DNA of 64,000 bases from CAWGQN01 sp963824885 (GCA_963824885.1 CAWGQN010000010.1:62001-126000); one strand, 5' to 3'. Shown: positions 36,623 to 46,419, numbered from the stretch's first letter. The notes: generated from the letters alone by a model not told the origin. Translations and numbers: made by a program.

Positions 36623-37186
36623 ATGGCGTCGACGAACGACATCAAGAACGGTACCGTTCTCAAGATTGACGGCCAACTCTGGGGTGTTGTCGAGTTTCAG
36701 CACGTCAAACCCGGCAAAGGGGGCGCATTCGTCCGCACGAAAATCAAGAACGTGACGACCGGAAAGATTGTCGACCGGACCTTCAACGCGGGTGCCAAAA
36801 TCGACACGGCGCATGTGGACCGAAGCGAGTTTCACTTTCTTTACCGAGACGGAACCGATTTCGTGTTCATGAACGCGACCGATTTTGATCAAATTACGCT
36901 ATCGGAGGCGGTCGTTGGTGACTCGGCACACTTCTTGCTTGAAAATCAAATTGTCATCATTGCGATCAACGACGGGGTACCGCTCTACGTTGAACTTCCC
37001 GCATCGGTCGTCTTAGAAATTACTCACACCGATCCTGGACTCCAAGGGGACCGATCAACCGGCGGAACGAAACCCGCAACAGTGGAAACCGGATATCAGA
37101 TTAACGTTCCGCTCTTTATCGAATCCGGCACTCGAGTAAAAGTTGATACCCGAACCGGGGATTACCTCGGTCGCGTCACCCCGTGA
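36623..37186 (+). CDS. efp: Translation elongation factor P
   Basis: 187 residues with three beta-barrel domains. MASTNDIKNGTVLKIDGQLW opens the protein. The tip loop VKPGKGGAFVRTKIKN carries the lysine that is modified in many bacteria. DRTFNAGAKIDTAHVDR and the C-terminal INVPLFIESGTRVKVDTRTGDYLGR complete the family. It rescues ribosomes stalled at proline runs. No epmA/epmB-like gene is nearby. Confidence 0.96.
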   Translation: MASTNDIKNGTVLKIDGQLWGVVEFQHVKPGKGGAFVRTKIKNVTTGKIVDRTFNAGAKIDTAHVDRSEFHFLYRDGTDFVFMNATDFDQITLSEAVVGDSAHFLLENQIVIIAINDGVPLYVELPASVVLEITHTDPGLQGDRSTGGTKPATVETGYQINVPLFIESGTRVKVDTRTGDYLGRVTP

Positions 37187-37204
37187 TGTGATGCGAGAAC
37201 GGAC

Positions 37205-37618
37205 GTGAGCGCGCGCGCGAAAGCGCGAAAGCGCGCACTCGACATACTCTATAGCGCGGACGTCCGGACCGAGTCGATAGAGATCACTCTAGAGGCCGAA
37301 TCGAAGCGCGCCGACGTCGATCCGAAACGAGAATCGTCGTGGACCTACGCGAAACAAATCGTCGCGGGTGTCATTGAGCACCAAACGGAAATCGACGACC
37401 TCATCGAAACCCACTTGCGCGAGTGGACCCTCGACAGACTGCCCGCGATAGACCGCGCAATTCTGCGGATCGGAGTGTGGGAGCTGGTGTTCAACGATGA
37501 CATTCCGATCGGGGTCGGCATTTCGCAAGCTGTCGACGCCGCGACCGTCTACAGCACTGAAGATTCCGCGGGATTTGTCAACGGGATCCTCGCCGCGATT
37601 GCCGCGTCAAAGACGTAG
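37205..37618 (+). CDS. nusB: Transcription antitermination protein NusB
   Basis: 137 residues. SARAKARKRALDILYSADVR is the N-terminal RNA-binding helix region and WTLDRLPAIDRAILRIGVWEL plus DDIPIGVGISQAVDAATVYSTEDSAGFVNGIL the C-terminal signature. It acts in rRNA antitermination with NusA/E/G. The GTG start is 18 bases after efp. Confidence 0.93.
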   Translation: MSARAKARKRALDILYSADVRTESIEITLEAESKRADVDPKRESSWTYAKQIVAGVIEHQTEIDDLIETHLREWTLDRLPAIDRAILRIGVWELVFNDDIPIGVGISQAVDAATVYSTEDSAGFVNGILAAIAASKT

Positions 37619-37661
37619 GTCCCGATCCGCGGCGCGCGCCGCCTGTATCATGTGTGAGAGG

Positions 37662-37699
37662 CATCCTTTAAGGCCGTCCGGTGAGGCGGGGAAGGGGGT
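37662..37699 (+). promoter_or_regulatory. PyrR-binding RNA hairpin in the pyr leader
   Basis: The leader reads CCTTTAAGG, then GTCCGGTGAGGCGGGGAAGG. It matches the PyrR recognition pattern (TTTAA ... GTCC.G.GAGGC ... AAGG). CCTT pairs with AAGG as lower stem and CCGTC with GGCGG as upper stem around loop CGGTGA. The 3' arm GGGGAAGGGGG is also the ribosome-binding site of pyrR, whose ATG is at 37710. No separate terminator hairpin fits before the gene, so control of translation start is the likely mode (inference). Confidence 0.75.
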
Positions 37700-37709
37700 C
37701 GGCGTACGC

Positions 37710-38264
37710 ATGCGCACGGTTCTAAAAAAAGACGATATCGCGAAAGCACTCACGCGTCTTTCCCACGAAATTATTGAGACCAATCACGACGTCGGCGACC
37801 TCGTAATTCTCGGAATTCCGACTCGCGGCGCGATATTAGCCAAACGAATCGCGTCGACGATTGACACACTGAGAGTCGTTGGCGAATTAGACGGACACCC
37901 GACCGAGGTCGGTTCCCTCGACATAACGATGTATCGAGACGACCTCTCGCACAACCTGACAAGAACCCCCGCTCGCACGACGCTCCCGCAAATGATCGAT
38001 GGAAAAACGGTCGTCCTTGTCGACGACGTCCTGTATTCCGGGCGAACTATTCGTGCCGCTCTCGATGCACTCAGCGACATTGGTCGGCCGCGCGTCGTTC
38101 GACTTGCCGTGCTTGTTGATCGCGGCCACCGGGAGCTACCCGTACGGGCCGATTACGTCGGCAAGAACCTCCCGACCTCGACTGACGAGCGAATCTCCGT
38201 TCATCTCGCGGACACTGACGGAGACGAATTCGTGATGATCAATACTGATCGCGGTGCAGCATGA
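37710..38264 (+). CDS. pyrR: Pyrimidine operon regulator PyrR
   Basis: 184 residues. ISHEI-type helix (LTRLSHEIIETNHDVGDLVILGIPTRGAILAKR), the MYRDDLSHN block and the PRPP loop TVVLVDDVLYSGRTIRAALDAL are family marks, with PVRADYVGKNLPTS at the end. It binds pyr mRNA in response to UMP and also has uracil phosphoribosyltransferase ability in some species. ATG 37710 was chosen because it follows the leader ribosome-binding site; the open frame further upstream is a shadow of nusB. pyrB overlaps by four bases. Confidence 0.94.
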   Translation: MRTVLKKDDIAKALTRLSHEIIETNHDVGDLVILGIPTRGAILAKRIASTIDTLRVVGELDGHPTEVGSLDITMYRDDLSHNLTRTPARTTLPQMIDGKTVVLVDDVLYSGRTIRAALDALSDIGRPRVVRLAVLVDRGHRELPVRADYVGKNLPTSTDERISVHLADTDGDEFVMINTDRGAA

Positions 38265-39217
38265 AAGACTTGCTGTCGACATCGCATTTTGATCGCGCGA
38301 GTGCGATTGAACTTCTCGACGTCGCCGAAGACATGGCGGCGATATCGACACGAGAAGTCAAAAAGCTACCGGCTCTTCGCGGAAAAACGGTCGCGAACCT
38401 ATTTTTCGAAGACTCGACGAGGACGCGCATTTCTTTTGAAGCGGCCGCAAAGCGACTCTCGGCCGATGTCATCACGTTCAACGGACGGGGGTCAAGCCTT
38501 TCAAAGGGAGAGGGCCTCAAGGACACCGCGCAAACGCTCGCCGAAATGGGTGCTGACGCGATTGTGATCCGACACAGCGCTTCTGGGGCACCCCACGTCC
38601 TCGCGACCAGTGGCTGGATTGCCACGGCGGTCATTAACGCGGGTGACGGAACGCACGAGCATCCGACGCAAGCACTGCTCGACGCGTTTACAATTCGACG
38701 GCGAATACACGGTCGCGCGTCTCGAGGGACAGCGCTTGACGGGGTTTCGGTCATGATCGTTGGCGATATCGTGCATTCGCGTGTGGCCCGCTCAAACGTG
38801 TGGCTCCTCACCACTCTCGGGGCGACCGTGAACCTCGTTGGGCCGCCAACTCTCGTTCCGGCACGCGGAACACAATGGCCGGTCACCATCGAGTTTGACC
38901 TTGATCACGCGATTGATGCGAATTCACCCGATGTCATAATGATGCTTCGAATTCAGTCGGAGCGCATGGCAGCCTCGTATTATCCTTCCGAGCGCGAATA
39001 CGCCGCGTTTTGGGGTCTCGACCACGAACGATTTGCGCGCTTGCCCCCGGATAGCATTGTCATGCATCCGGGACCACTTAATCGAGGACTGGAAATATCT
39101 TCGCTTGTCGCCGATTCGGTGAGGTCCACAGTGCGGGAACAAGTGGCAAATGGCGTGTCCGTTCGCATGGCCGTGCTCTACTCCGTTTTGGCGGGCGAAA
39201 GAAAGGATCGCGAGTGA
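38261..39217 (+). CDS. pyrB: Aspartate carbamoyltransferase catalytic subunit
   Basis: 318 residues. The carbamoyl phosphate loop is VANLFFEDSTRTRISFEAAAKRL; GRGSSLSKGEGLKDTA, AIVIRHSASGAPH, GDGTHEHPTQALLDAFTI and MHPGPLNRGLEIS are the other signatures. It catalyses the committed step of pyrimidine synthesis. No pyrI follows, as expected in actinobacteria. Confidence 0.96.
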   Translation: MKDLLSTSHFDRASAIELLDVAEDMAAISTREVKKLPALRGKTVANLFFEDSTRTRISFEAAAKRLSADVITFNGRGSSLSKGEGLKDTAQTLAEMGADAIVIRHSASGAPHVLATSGWIATAVINAGDGTHEHPTQALLDAFTIRRRIHGRASRGTALDGVSVMIVGDIVHSRVARSNVWLLTTLGATVNLVGPPTLVPARGTQWPVTIEFDLDHAIDANSPDVIMMLRIQSERMAASYYPSEREYAAFWGLDHERFARLPPDSIVMHPGPLNRGLEISSLVADSVRSTVREQVANGVSVRMAVLYSVLAGERKDRE

Positions 39218-40551
39218 GTAGACGGCACGTGCTCGTACGTCAGGCGACGCTACCCGACGGCAATCGAACGGATATTTTAATCGAAAACGGTCGGATTGCG
39301 CGGTGCGGCACCATCGGATCTCGATCCGGGGCGATCATTGTCGATGCCGACGGACTCCGTGTTTTGCCGGGCCTCGTGGATCTTCACACTCATCTTCGCG
39401 AACCCGGTTTTGAACGCAGCGAGACAGTTCTCACCGGCACGAGGGCGGCCGCTGCCGGTGGTTATACTGCCGTCTTTGCAATGGCGAACACGTCTCCCGT
39501 TGCCGACACGGCAAGCGTCGTCGAGCACGTCTCCGCCCTCGGACGCGAGGCAGGCTACGCCACCGTTCGCCCGATCGGCGCTGTTTCGGTGGGTTTGGCC
39601 GGCGAACGGCTCGCTGAGATTGGTGCAATGGCGTCGTCTCACGCGAAAGTACGCGTTTTTTCTGATGATGGACAGTGTGTTTGGGACCCACAACTCATGC
39701 GCCGCGCGCTCGAGTACGTCAAGGCGTTCGACGGCGTCATCGCGCAACACGCTCAAGAACCCCGATTGACGGTCGACGCACAAATGAATGAGGGCGCCGT
39801 CTCTAGCGAACTCGGGCTCGGGGGGTGGCCGTCTCTTGCCGAGGAAGCAATCATCGAGCGTGACGTACTCATGGCTCAATACCTTGGATCTCGATTGCAT
39901 ATTTGCCACGTTTCGACTGCCGGATCCGTCGATATTATTCGCTGGGCAAAGAAACGGGGGATCGCGGTGACGGCCGAGGTGACGCCTCATCACCTCGTAT
40001 TGACGGAAAACCTCGTGCGCGGATATGACTCGCGTTTCAAGGTCAATCCTCCGCTGCGAACGCACGATGACGTGCAGGCACTTCGCGGTGCTCTCGCTGA
40101 CCGGACGATCGACATCATTGCAACAGATCACGCCCCGCATCCCGCCGAAGCGAAAGAGTGCGAGTGGGCCGCGGCGGCCTTCGGAATGATCGGCCTCGAA
40201 TCGGCACTCTCCGTGGTGCACGGGGCCGTTGTCGCTGATGGTCTCCTTGACTGGATCGACGTGGCGAGGGTCATGTCGAGCGAGCCGGCGCGAATCGGTC
40301 ACCTCGCGGGTTACGACGAGCCATTTTCTGTGGGTGCGCACGCCAATTTGACGCTTTACGATCCTCATGTCGAGCGAGTCTTCGACGGTGGTTCGCTCGT
40401 TGGTTTGAGCACGAACTCACCGTACATAGGCCACACTCTTCCCGGCCAAGTGCAGGCCACCATTCACAATGGGTATCTCACGGTCGATGGCGGGAAACCG
40501 GTTGCCGCCGATGATGTTGCTCGCGCGGCGAAGGAGGACACGAGTGCCTAG
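39214..40551 (+). CDS. pyrC: Dihydroorotase
   Basis: 445 residues. Metal ligands: GLVDLHTHLREPGFE near the N-terminus, IAQHAQEPRL and LHICHVSTAGSVDII in the middle, and IATDHAPHPAEAKECEW toward the C-terminus. It closes carbamoyl aspartate to dihydroorotate. The GTG start overlaps the pyrB stop by four bases; the following PH-like gene overlaps by eight. Confidence 0.95.
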   Translation: MSRRHVLVRQATLPDGNRTDILIENGRIARCGTIGSRSGAIIVDADGLRVLPGLVDLHTHLREPGFERSETVLTGTRAAAAGGYTAVFAMANTSPVADTASVVEHVSALGREAGYATVRPIGAVSVGLAGERLAEIGAMASSHAKVRVFSDDGQCVWDPQLMRRALEYVKAFDGVIAQHAQEPRLTVDAQMNEGAVSSELGLGGWPSLAEEAIIERDVLMAQYLGSRLHICHVSTAGSVDIIRWAKKRGIAVTAEVTPHHLVLTENLVRGYDSRFKVNPPLRTHDDVQALRGALADRTIDIIATDHAPHPAEAKECEWAAAAFGMIGLESALSVVHGAVVADGLLDWIDVARVMSSEPARIGHLAGYDEPFSVGAHANLTLYDPHVERVFDGGSLVGLSTNSPYIGHTLPGQVQATIHNGYLTVDGGKPVAADDVARAAKEDTSA

Positions 40552-41065
40552 GATTATCGTAATCGTGGCGCTGAGTGGAACCATCTCGCTCGTTTTTATT
40601 GGAATGTGGCGTAGCTGGCGCTCCAAAATGCGCCGGGCGAGGACGATACTCGAGACCGCAACCGTCGGTAACCTCGGAACGACTCTGAGTGACGGTGACG
40701 CACTGTATGTCGCAACGACGGTTGCCGGGCGCCCATTTGATCGCCTCGCTCTCCCAGGCCTCGCCTATCGGGCCAAGGCGACAATTACCGCTGGAACCAA
40801 CGGTCTCGTTATCGCGCCGCGAGGTGAACAGCCGATTTTCGTGCCGGTTTCCTCGATATCCTCGTTCCAGGCCGCGACATGGACCATAGACCGCGTCGTC
40901 GAACGCGACGGTCTCATCGCCATGACGTGGCTACTGGGCGGGGCCGCCGTCGATACGTATTTTCGCATTGTCGACATCGGCTTCCGCGCGAGACTAGTCG
41001 AAGCGTGTGATCACCTCGTTCGCGTGCGATCACATCGCCCGGACCCGTCACGAAATGGGGAATGA
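40544..41065 (+). CDS. Membrane-anchored PH-like domain protein of the pyr operon
   Basis: 173 residues. One N-terminal membrane helix (IIVIVALSGTISLVFIGMW) and then a soluble domain with LYVATTVAGRPFDRLALPGLAYRAKATI and VPVSSISSFQAATWTIDRVV. AAGGAGG precedes GTG 40544. A small membrane protein at this place in the pyr operon (between pyrC and carA) is common in actinobacteria, often annotated as a PH-like domain or transporter protein. Its role is unknown; conserved position suggests an accessory role in pyrimidine synthesis or uptake. Confidence 0.75.
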   Translation: MPRIIVIVALSGTISLVFIGMWRSWRSKMRRARTILETATVGNLGTTLSDGDALYVATTVAGRPFDRLALPGLAYRAKATITAGTNGLVIAPRGEQPIFVPVSSISSFQAATWTIDRVVERDGLIAMTWLLGGAAVDTYFRIVDIGFRARLVEACDHLVRVRSHRPDPSRNGE

Positions 41066-42209
41066 TTTGAGCGTCACCGACAATGCTTTCGCTCCACAAG
41101 CCGTTCTCGTTCTCGAAGACGACACGCGCTATGAAGGACTCACGTTCGGCGCACACGGGACCACCGTCGGCGAGGCCGTATTTTCGACTGGAATGACGGG
41201 GTACCAGGAGACGCTGACCGATCCTTCTTACGCGGGGCAAATCGTGGTCATGACTGCGCCCCACGTTGGCATTACGGGTATCAACGATGAGGACGACGAA
41301 TCGGGGCGTATGTGGGTTGCGGGATTCGTGGTGCGAGACCCGTCGAGAGTGTCATCAAATTTTCGTGCCCGCCACAATCTGAGTGACGCTCTCGCGAGCA
41401 ATGGAATAGTCGGTATCAGCAACATCGACACTCGCGCGATAACTCGCCACATTCGATCCGCGGGTGCGATGCGCGCCGGCATTTTTTCTGGGTCCGATTG
41501 TGGGCTGCCTGACGACGAGCAACTCGCAATCGTATGCCGTTCGGCTCCCATGAAAAGCCGGTCCCTGTCACCCGTTGTGTCAACTGATTCACAGTATTCG
41601 GTGCCCGCGAGTCGCGAGCGAGAAGGCTTGGTTGTTGTTGTGGACTTTGGAGTCAAGTCGTCGACTCTCCAATTCATTGCGGAGCGCGGATTCGACGTGG
41701 TGGTCATGCCGCACGACACCGAGTTTGGCGACATTATTGCGCTCAACCCCTCAGCGGTATTCTTTTCGAATGGGCCGGGCGATCCTGAAGCCTCGGTCAG
41801 CCACGTGACCCTTCTTCAGGAAATTCTTCGCGCCAAGATACCGTTCTTCGGGATTTGTTTTGGCAATCAACTCCTGGGTCGAGCGCTGGGATTTGACACC
41901 TACAAACTGGTTTTCGGGCATCGTGGAATCAATCAACCCGTGCTCGATAAGGCGTCCGGGCGCGTCGAAATTACCGCGCACAATCACGGTTTTGCGGTGG
42001 ACGCTCCAATTGATCGCGCAGTCGATTCGCCTGCGGGATTTGGTCGTCTCGAAGTCAGTCACGTGTGCCTCAACGATCGCGTCGTCGAGGGCCTGACGTG
42101 TCTTGATATCCCCGCATTTTCGGTTCAATTCCACCCGGAAGCAGCAGCCGGTCCTCACGATTCAAACCATTTATTTGATCGGTTTCGCGACATGATCGGG
42201 CGGCACTAA
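41055..42209 (+). CDS. carA: Carbamoyl-phosphate synthase small subunit
   Basis: About 384 residues. N-terminal domain: AVLVLEDDTRYEGLTFG, GEAVFSTGMTGYQETLTDPSYAGQIV, NIDTRAITRHIRSAGAMRAGI. Glutaminase domain: VVDFGVKSSTL, FFSNGPGDPEA, nucleophile cysteine in FFGICFGNQLLGRALGF, and the His-Glu pair in FSVQFHPEAAAGPHDS. It supplies ammonia from glutamine to CarB. ATG 41055 and TTG 41067 are both possible; the TTG has the better-spaced GGGGA. carB overlaps the last base. Confidence 0.95.
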   Translation: MGNDLSVTDNAFAPQAVLVLEDDTRYEGLTFGAHGTTVGEAVFSTGMTGYQETLTDPSYAGQIVVMTAPHVGITGINDEDDESGRMWVAGFVVRDPSRVSSNFRARHNLSDALASNGIVGISNIDTRAITRHIRSAGAMRAGIFSGSDCGLPDDEQLAIVCRSAPMKSRSLSPVVSTDSQYSVPASREREGLVVVVDFGVKSSTLQFIAERGFDVVVMPHDTEFGDIIALNPSAVFFSNGPGDPEASVSHVTLLQEILRAKIPFFGICFGNQLLGRALGFDTYKLVFGHRGINQPVLDKASGRVEITAHNHGFAVDAPIDRAVDSPAGFGRLEVSHVCLNDRVVEGLTCLDIPAFSVQFHPEAAAGPHDSNHLFDRFRDMIGRH

Positions 42210-45200
42210 TGCCTCGCAGAGAAGACATCGGAAGTGTGCTCGTGATTGGGTCGGGGCCCATCGTGATTGGACAGGCCGCCGAATTTGACTACTCGGGCAC
42301 TCAAGCGTGCCGCGTGCTCCGCCACGAGGGCGTCCGAGTGATCCTCGTAAATCCCAATCCGGCAACCATCATGACGGATCCTGATTTTGCCGACGCAACG
42401 TACATCGAGCCGATCACGACGGCAGTTTTAGAGTCTGTCATTGCACAAGAACGCCCCGACGCTCTTCTTCCCACTTTGGGCGGCCAGACGGCACTCAATG
42501 CGGCAATTTCGCTGTATGAAGCCGGCGTTCTTGAAAAGTACGGCGTTGAACTGATCGGTGCCTCGGTTGATGCCATTCACAAGGGTGAGGACCGACAGGA
42601 ATTCAAACAACTGGTTCTCAATGCGGGAGCCGACGTAGCGCGCTCGCGCGCGTGTCGCTCTGAGGACGAAGCGCTTGTTGCCGCAAACGATCTCGGCTAT
42701 CCGCTCGTCGTTCGGCCGTCTTTTACAATGGGCGGACTCGGGTCGGGCCTCGCTCGAAATCCCGATGATCTCATTCGGATTGTGTCAAGTGGACTTCAGT
42801 CGTCGCCGACATCAGAGGTTCTGCTCGAAGAATCCATTCTCGGCTGGAAAGAATATGAGCTAGAGCTCATGCGTGATCATGCGGACAATACGGTCGTTGT
42901 CTGTTCGATCGAAAACATCGATCCCGTCGGAATTCATACGGGGGATTCAATCACCGTCGCCCCCGCGCTCACTCTCACTGACCGAGAATTTCAACGATTG
43001 CGCGACATCGCAATTGACATCATTCGAGCCGTCGGGGTTGACACCGGCGGGTGCAATATACAGTTCGCGATCGATCCCTCGAACGGTCGAGTAATCGTCA
43101 TCGAAATGAATCCCCGGGTGTCGCGTTCTTCGGCTCTCGCGAGCAAGGCGACCGGATTTCCAATCGCGAAAATCGCCGCAAAATTGGCGATTGGGTATCG
43201 CCTTGACGAAATTTCCAACGACATTACGAGCGTTACACCCGCGTGTTTCGAACCCACGCTCGACTATGTCGCGGTCAAGGTTCCACGATTCGCGTTCGAA
43301 AAATTCCCCGCCGCGGATCCCACCCTGACGACGACCATGAAATCGGTTGGCGAGGCAATGGCGCTCGGGAGAAATTTCACGACCGCGTTGCAGAAAGCGC
43401 TGCGATCACTGGAAAAACAAGGGTCGTCATTCCACTGGGCCGGTGAACCACGCTCGGTCGATGAACTTCTCGCGGCAGCTGCGATACCGACCGATGGCCG
43501 CATTGTTGCCGTACAACAAGCACTTCGCAAGGGTGCCTCGGTGGCTCAGGTGGTCGACGCAACGACGATTGACCCGTGGTTTGTCGACCAAATCTTCTTG
43601 ATCAATGAGATTGCAGACATCGTTGCGTCGGCGTCGACGCTTGATCATAAGACCCTTGTGTTGGCGAAGAACAATGGGTTTTCCGACTCACAAATTGGCC
43701 AGCTTCGAGGATTCGGCGAGGAAGACGTTCGCACGGTGCGACACATCCTCGGGATTCGCCCCGTCTACAAAACGGTTGATACCTGTGCGGGCGAGTTCCC
43801 AGCGTTTACCCCGTACTACTACTCCAGCTATGACCACGAGAACGAGGTCAAACCGAGTGACCGACGCAAGATCGTCATTCTCGGTTCGGGTCCCAATCGG
43901 ATCGGGCAGGGCGTCGAGTTTGATTACTCGTGCGTACACGCGTCATTTGCTCTTTCTGACGCGGGTTACGAAACAATTATGATCAATTGCAACCCGGAGA
44001 CGGTGTCAACGGACTACGACACGAGCGACCGACTCTACTTCGAACCACTCACACTTGAGGATGTCCTCGAGGTGGTCCACGCGGAAAGCCAAACCGGTGA
44101 ACTCGTCGGTGTCATTGTGCAGCTCGGAGGCCAGACCGCACTCGGACTCGCTAAGGGCCTCCAAGCCCAGGGAATTACGATCCTCGGCACGAGTCCCGCC
44201 GCAATCGATTTGGCAGAACAACGCGGGCTTTTCTCCGAGATCCTTTCGAAAGCGGGCCTGGCTGCACCGAAAAACGGCATTGCGACCGACTTCAGCGGAG
44301 CCGCGGCCGTGGCGGTCGATATTGGCTATCCCGTGCTCGTCCGGCCGTCTTTTGTGCTCGGGGGCCGCGGTATGGAGATTGTGTATGACAGTGATTCTCT
44401 CGCCCACTATTTTGAGCGGGTTGCAGGGCAAGGAATCGTCAGTTTGAGCCACCCGCTCCTCGTTGACCGTTTTCTCGATGACGCAATCGAAATAGACGTT
44501 GACGCGCTCTACGACGGGCGCGAACTCTACGTGGGCGGAGTAATGGAACACATTGAGGAGGCGGGGATCCACTCGGGCGACTCAAGTTGCACGCTGCCTC
44601 CCGTGACACTGAGTCGGGATCAAATCGATGCAGTGTGTCGAGCCACGCACGCGATTGCGCGGGGGATTGGTGTACGGGGGCTCGTCAATGTTCAGTTCGC
44701 CGTGGGTGCCGGCGTGCTGTACGTCCTTGAAGCCAATCCGCGTGCCTCGCGCACGGTGCCGTTCGTTGCGAAGGCCGTTGGAATTCCGCTTGCCAAGGCT
44801 GCCGCTCGAATTATGGTGGGGGAGACAATTGCACACCTCACGAGTGAGGGTCTTTTGGCTCGCCGAGACGGCGCCCACGTGCCGCCTGACTCACCCGTCG
44901 CCGTCAAGGCGGTGGTCTTGCCCTTTAAACGATTCCGAACTCTCGATGGTCACGTCGTCGATTCGCTGCTGGGACCCGAGATGCGTTCGACCGGCGAGGT
45001 CATGGGAATCGACAACGACTTTCCACGCGCTTTCGCGAAGAGCCAAGTGGCCGCATACGGTGGCCTTCCGCTCTCCGGTACCGTATTTGTATCGGTCGCG
45101 GATCGCGATAAACGAGCGATTGTCATGCCCATCTTGCGCCTAGAAGAGCTTGGATTTTCGATCATTTCAACCGTCGGAACCGCTGAAGTGTTAAGCCGCA

Positions 45201-45541
45201 ACGGCATTGCGACTCGTGTTGTCCGTAAATTTAGTGACGGCGCATCGCCGAGCGAACCATCAATTGTGGACCTTATCAATCGCCACGAGGTTGACGTCGT
45301 CATCAATACCACGAGCGGTCAATCCGCGCGCGTCGATGGCTACGAAATTTGCGCCGCGGCAGTCGCCGCAGAGAAACCTCTCTTTACCACGATCGCACAG
45401 TTGACCGCGGCCGTCGCATCCTTCAAAGCGATTCGCGAGGGATTCACCGTCACCTCGCTTCAAGAGTTTGCTCGAGCGCGACACGCTCACCGCGAATCCG
45501 ATGAGGCGAGCGAATCGTCTGGTCAGGCGGTCACGAAGTGA
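42209..45541 (+). CDS. carB: Carbamoyl-phosphate synthase large subunit
   Basis: 1110 residues with two homologous ATP-grasp halves. VLVIGSGPIVIGQAAEFDYSG and IVILGSGPNRIGQGVEFDYSC open them. The first half shows VRPSFTMGGLGSG and IEMNPRVSRSSALASKATG; the second VRPSFVLGGRGME and LEANPRASRTVPFVAKA. The C-terminal regulatory MGS-like domain is GFSIISTVGTAEVLSRNGI to VVINTTSGQSARVDGYEI. A C-terminal tail rich in Arg, His, Ser and Glu follows. It makes carbamoyl phosphate for PyrB and arginine synthesis. pyrF overlaps by four bases. Confidence 0.97.
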   Translation: MPRREDIGSVLVIGSGPIVIGQAAEFDYSGTQACRVLRHEGVRVILVNPNPATIMTDPDFADATYIEPITTAVLESVIAQERPDALLPTLGGQTALNAAISLYEAGVLEKYGVELIGASVDAIHKGEDRQEFKQLVLNAGADVARSRACRSEDEALVAANDLGYPLVVRPSFTMGGLGSGLARNPDDLIRIVSSGLQSSPTSEVLLEESILGWKEYELELMRDHADNTVVVCSIENIDPVGIHTGDSITVAPALTLTDREFQRLRDIAIDIIRAVGVDTGGCNIQFAIDPSNGRVIVIEMNPRVSRSSALASKATGFPIAKIAAKLAIGYRLDEISNDITSVTPACFEPTLDYVAVKVPRFAFEKFPAADPTLTTTMKSVGEAMALGRNFTTALQKALRSLEKQGSSFHWAGEPRSVDELLAAAAIPTDGRIVAVQQALRKGASVAQVVDATTIDPWFVDQIFLINEIADIVASASTLDHKTLVLAKNNGFSDSQIGQLRGFGEEDVRTVRHILGIRPVYKTVDTCAGEFPAFTPYYYSSYDHENEVKPSDRRKIVILGSGPNRIGQGVEFDYSCVHASFALSDAGYETIMINCNPETVSTDYDTSDRLYFEPLTLEDVLEVVHAESQTGELVGVIVQLGGQTALGLAKGLQAQGITILGTSPAAIDLAEQRGLFSEILSKAGLAAPKNGIATDFSGAAAVAVDIGYPVLVRPSFVLGGRGMEIVYDSDSLAHYFERVAGQGIVSLSHPLLVDRFLDDAIEIDVDALYDGRELYVGGVMEHIEEAGIHSGDSSCTLPPVTLSRDQIDAVCRATHAIARGIGVRGLVNVQFAVGAGVLYVLEANPRASRTVPFVAKAVGIPLAKAAARIMVGETIAHLTSEGLLARRDGAHVPPDSPVAVKAVVLPFKRFRTLDGHVVDSLLGPEMRSTGEVMGIDNDFPRAFAKSQVAAYGGLPLSGTVFVSVADRDKRAIVMPILRLEELGFSIISTVGTAEVLSRNGIATRVVRKFSDGASPSEPSIVDLINRHEVDVVINTTSGQSARVDGYEICAAAVAAEKPLFTTIAQLTAAVASFKAIREGFTVTSLQEFARARHAHRESDEASESSGQAVTK

Positions 45542-46419
45542 ATGCTCCGGCGCCAAACACGCGATCTCGTTCGTTCGGAACTCGGCTTGAATCCGTCTTT
45601 GCCGGGGCTGGCCGCTTGTGCGTTGGCATTGATCCGCACGCGTATCTCTTGAGTCGATGGGGAATTTCGGATAGTGCGAGTGGCGCGAGCGAATTTGGAA
45701 TGCGGATTGTCGAAGCTGCGGTAGGGCGCGTCGGAATCGTCAAACCGCAAGTAGCGTTCTTCGAACGGTTTGGGTCAACCGGAATTGCCGCTCTCGAGCG
45801 AGTACTCGGCGCGGCGCGCGAGGCCGGACTTCTTGTCATCGCAGATGTAAAACGCTGCGATGTCGGGAGCACGCTCGAGGCGTATGCGAATGCGTGGCTC
45901 GCACCGGGAAGCCCGCTCGAAGCCGATGCCGTAACAGTCTCGGCTTACCTAGGCGTGGGCTCGCTTGAGTCGGCTTTTAGTGTTGCCCGGTCGAACAGCA
46001 AGGGGATTTTTGTATTGGCCGCGTCGTCTAATCCCGATGGTAAAAGAATTCAGCAGGCTGTCGTTGGCACGAGCTGCGACCGCACATTGACCGTCGCACG
46101 CGCGATCATGGACGAAGTGATCGCGGCCGACACGACGACAGATTCACGAATCGGTTCACTCGGTGTTGTCCTCGGTGCAACGCTCGACCTCGAAAGCTTT
46201 GGCATTCAAACCCACAATCAGCCCGCGCGACTTCCACCAATCCTTGCCCCCGGATTTGGGCGGCAAGGAGCTCACATCCCTCGCACGAGGGCGATCTTCG
46301 GAAACTTGAGTCCAGGCGTTATCGTGAGTGAATCCCGCAGCGTCCTCGAACACGGTCCCGAGGGCATCTCCGACGCGATTACCCGGAGTGCAACCGAGGT
46401 GGCGATTGCAATTGACTAG
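45538..46419 (+). CDS. pyrF: Orotidine 5'-phosphate decarboxylase (type 2)
   Basis: 293 residues. LCVGIDPHAYLL near the N-terminus, VKPQVAFFERFGSTGIAALERVL and VIADVKRCDVGSTLEAYANAWL (catalytic Lys-Asp motif) mark the larger type 2 enzyme found in actinobacteria. It produces UMP. pyrD and pyrE are not in this operon. The GTG start overlaps the carB stop and the fusion gene downstream overlaps its end. Confidence 0.95.
   Translation: MNAPAPNTRSRSFGTRLESVFAGAGRLCVGIDPHAYLLSRWGISDSASGASEFGMRIVEAAVGRVGIVKPQVAFFERFGSTGIAALERVLGAAREAGLLVIADVKRCDVGSTLEAYANAWLAPGSPLEADAVTVSAYLGVGSLESAFSVARSNSKGIFVLAASSNPDGKRIQQAVVGTSCDRTLTVARAIMDEVIAADTTTDSRIGSLGVVLGATLDLESFGIQTHNQPARLPPILAPGFGRQGAHIPRTRAIFGNLSPGVIVSESRSVLEHGPEGISDAITRSATEVAIAID

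Noticed and set aside
39277..40368. 363-residue open frame on the minus strand inside pyrC
   Set aside because: Antisense shadow of dihydroorotase; composition is Arg/His-rich as expected from the reverse of a coding strand.
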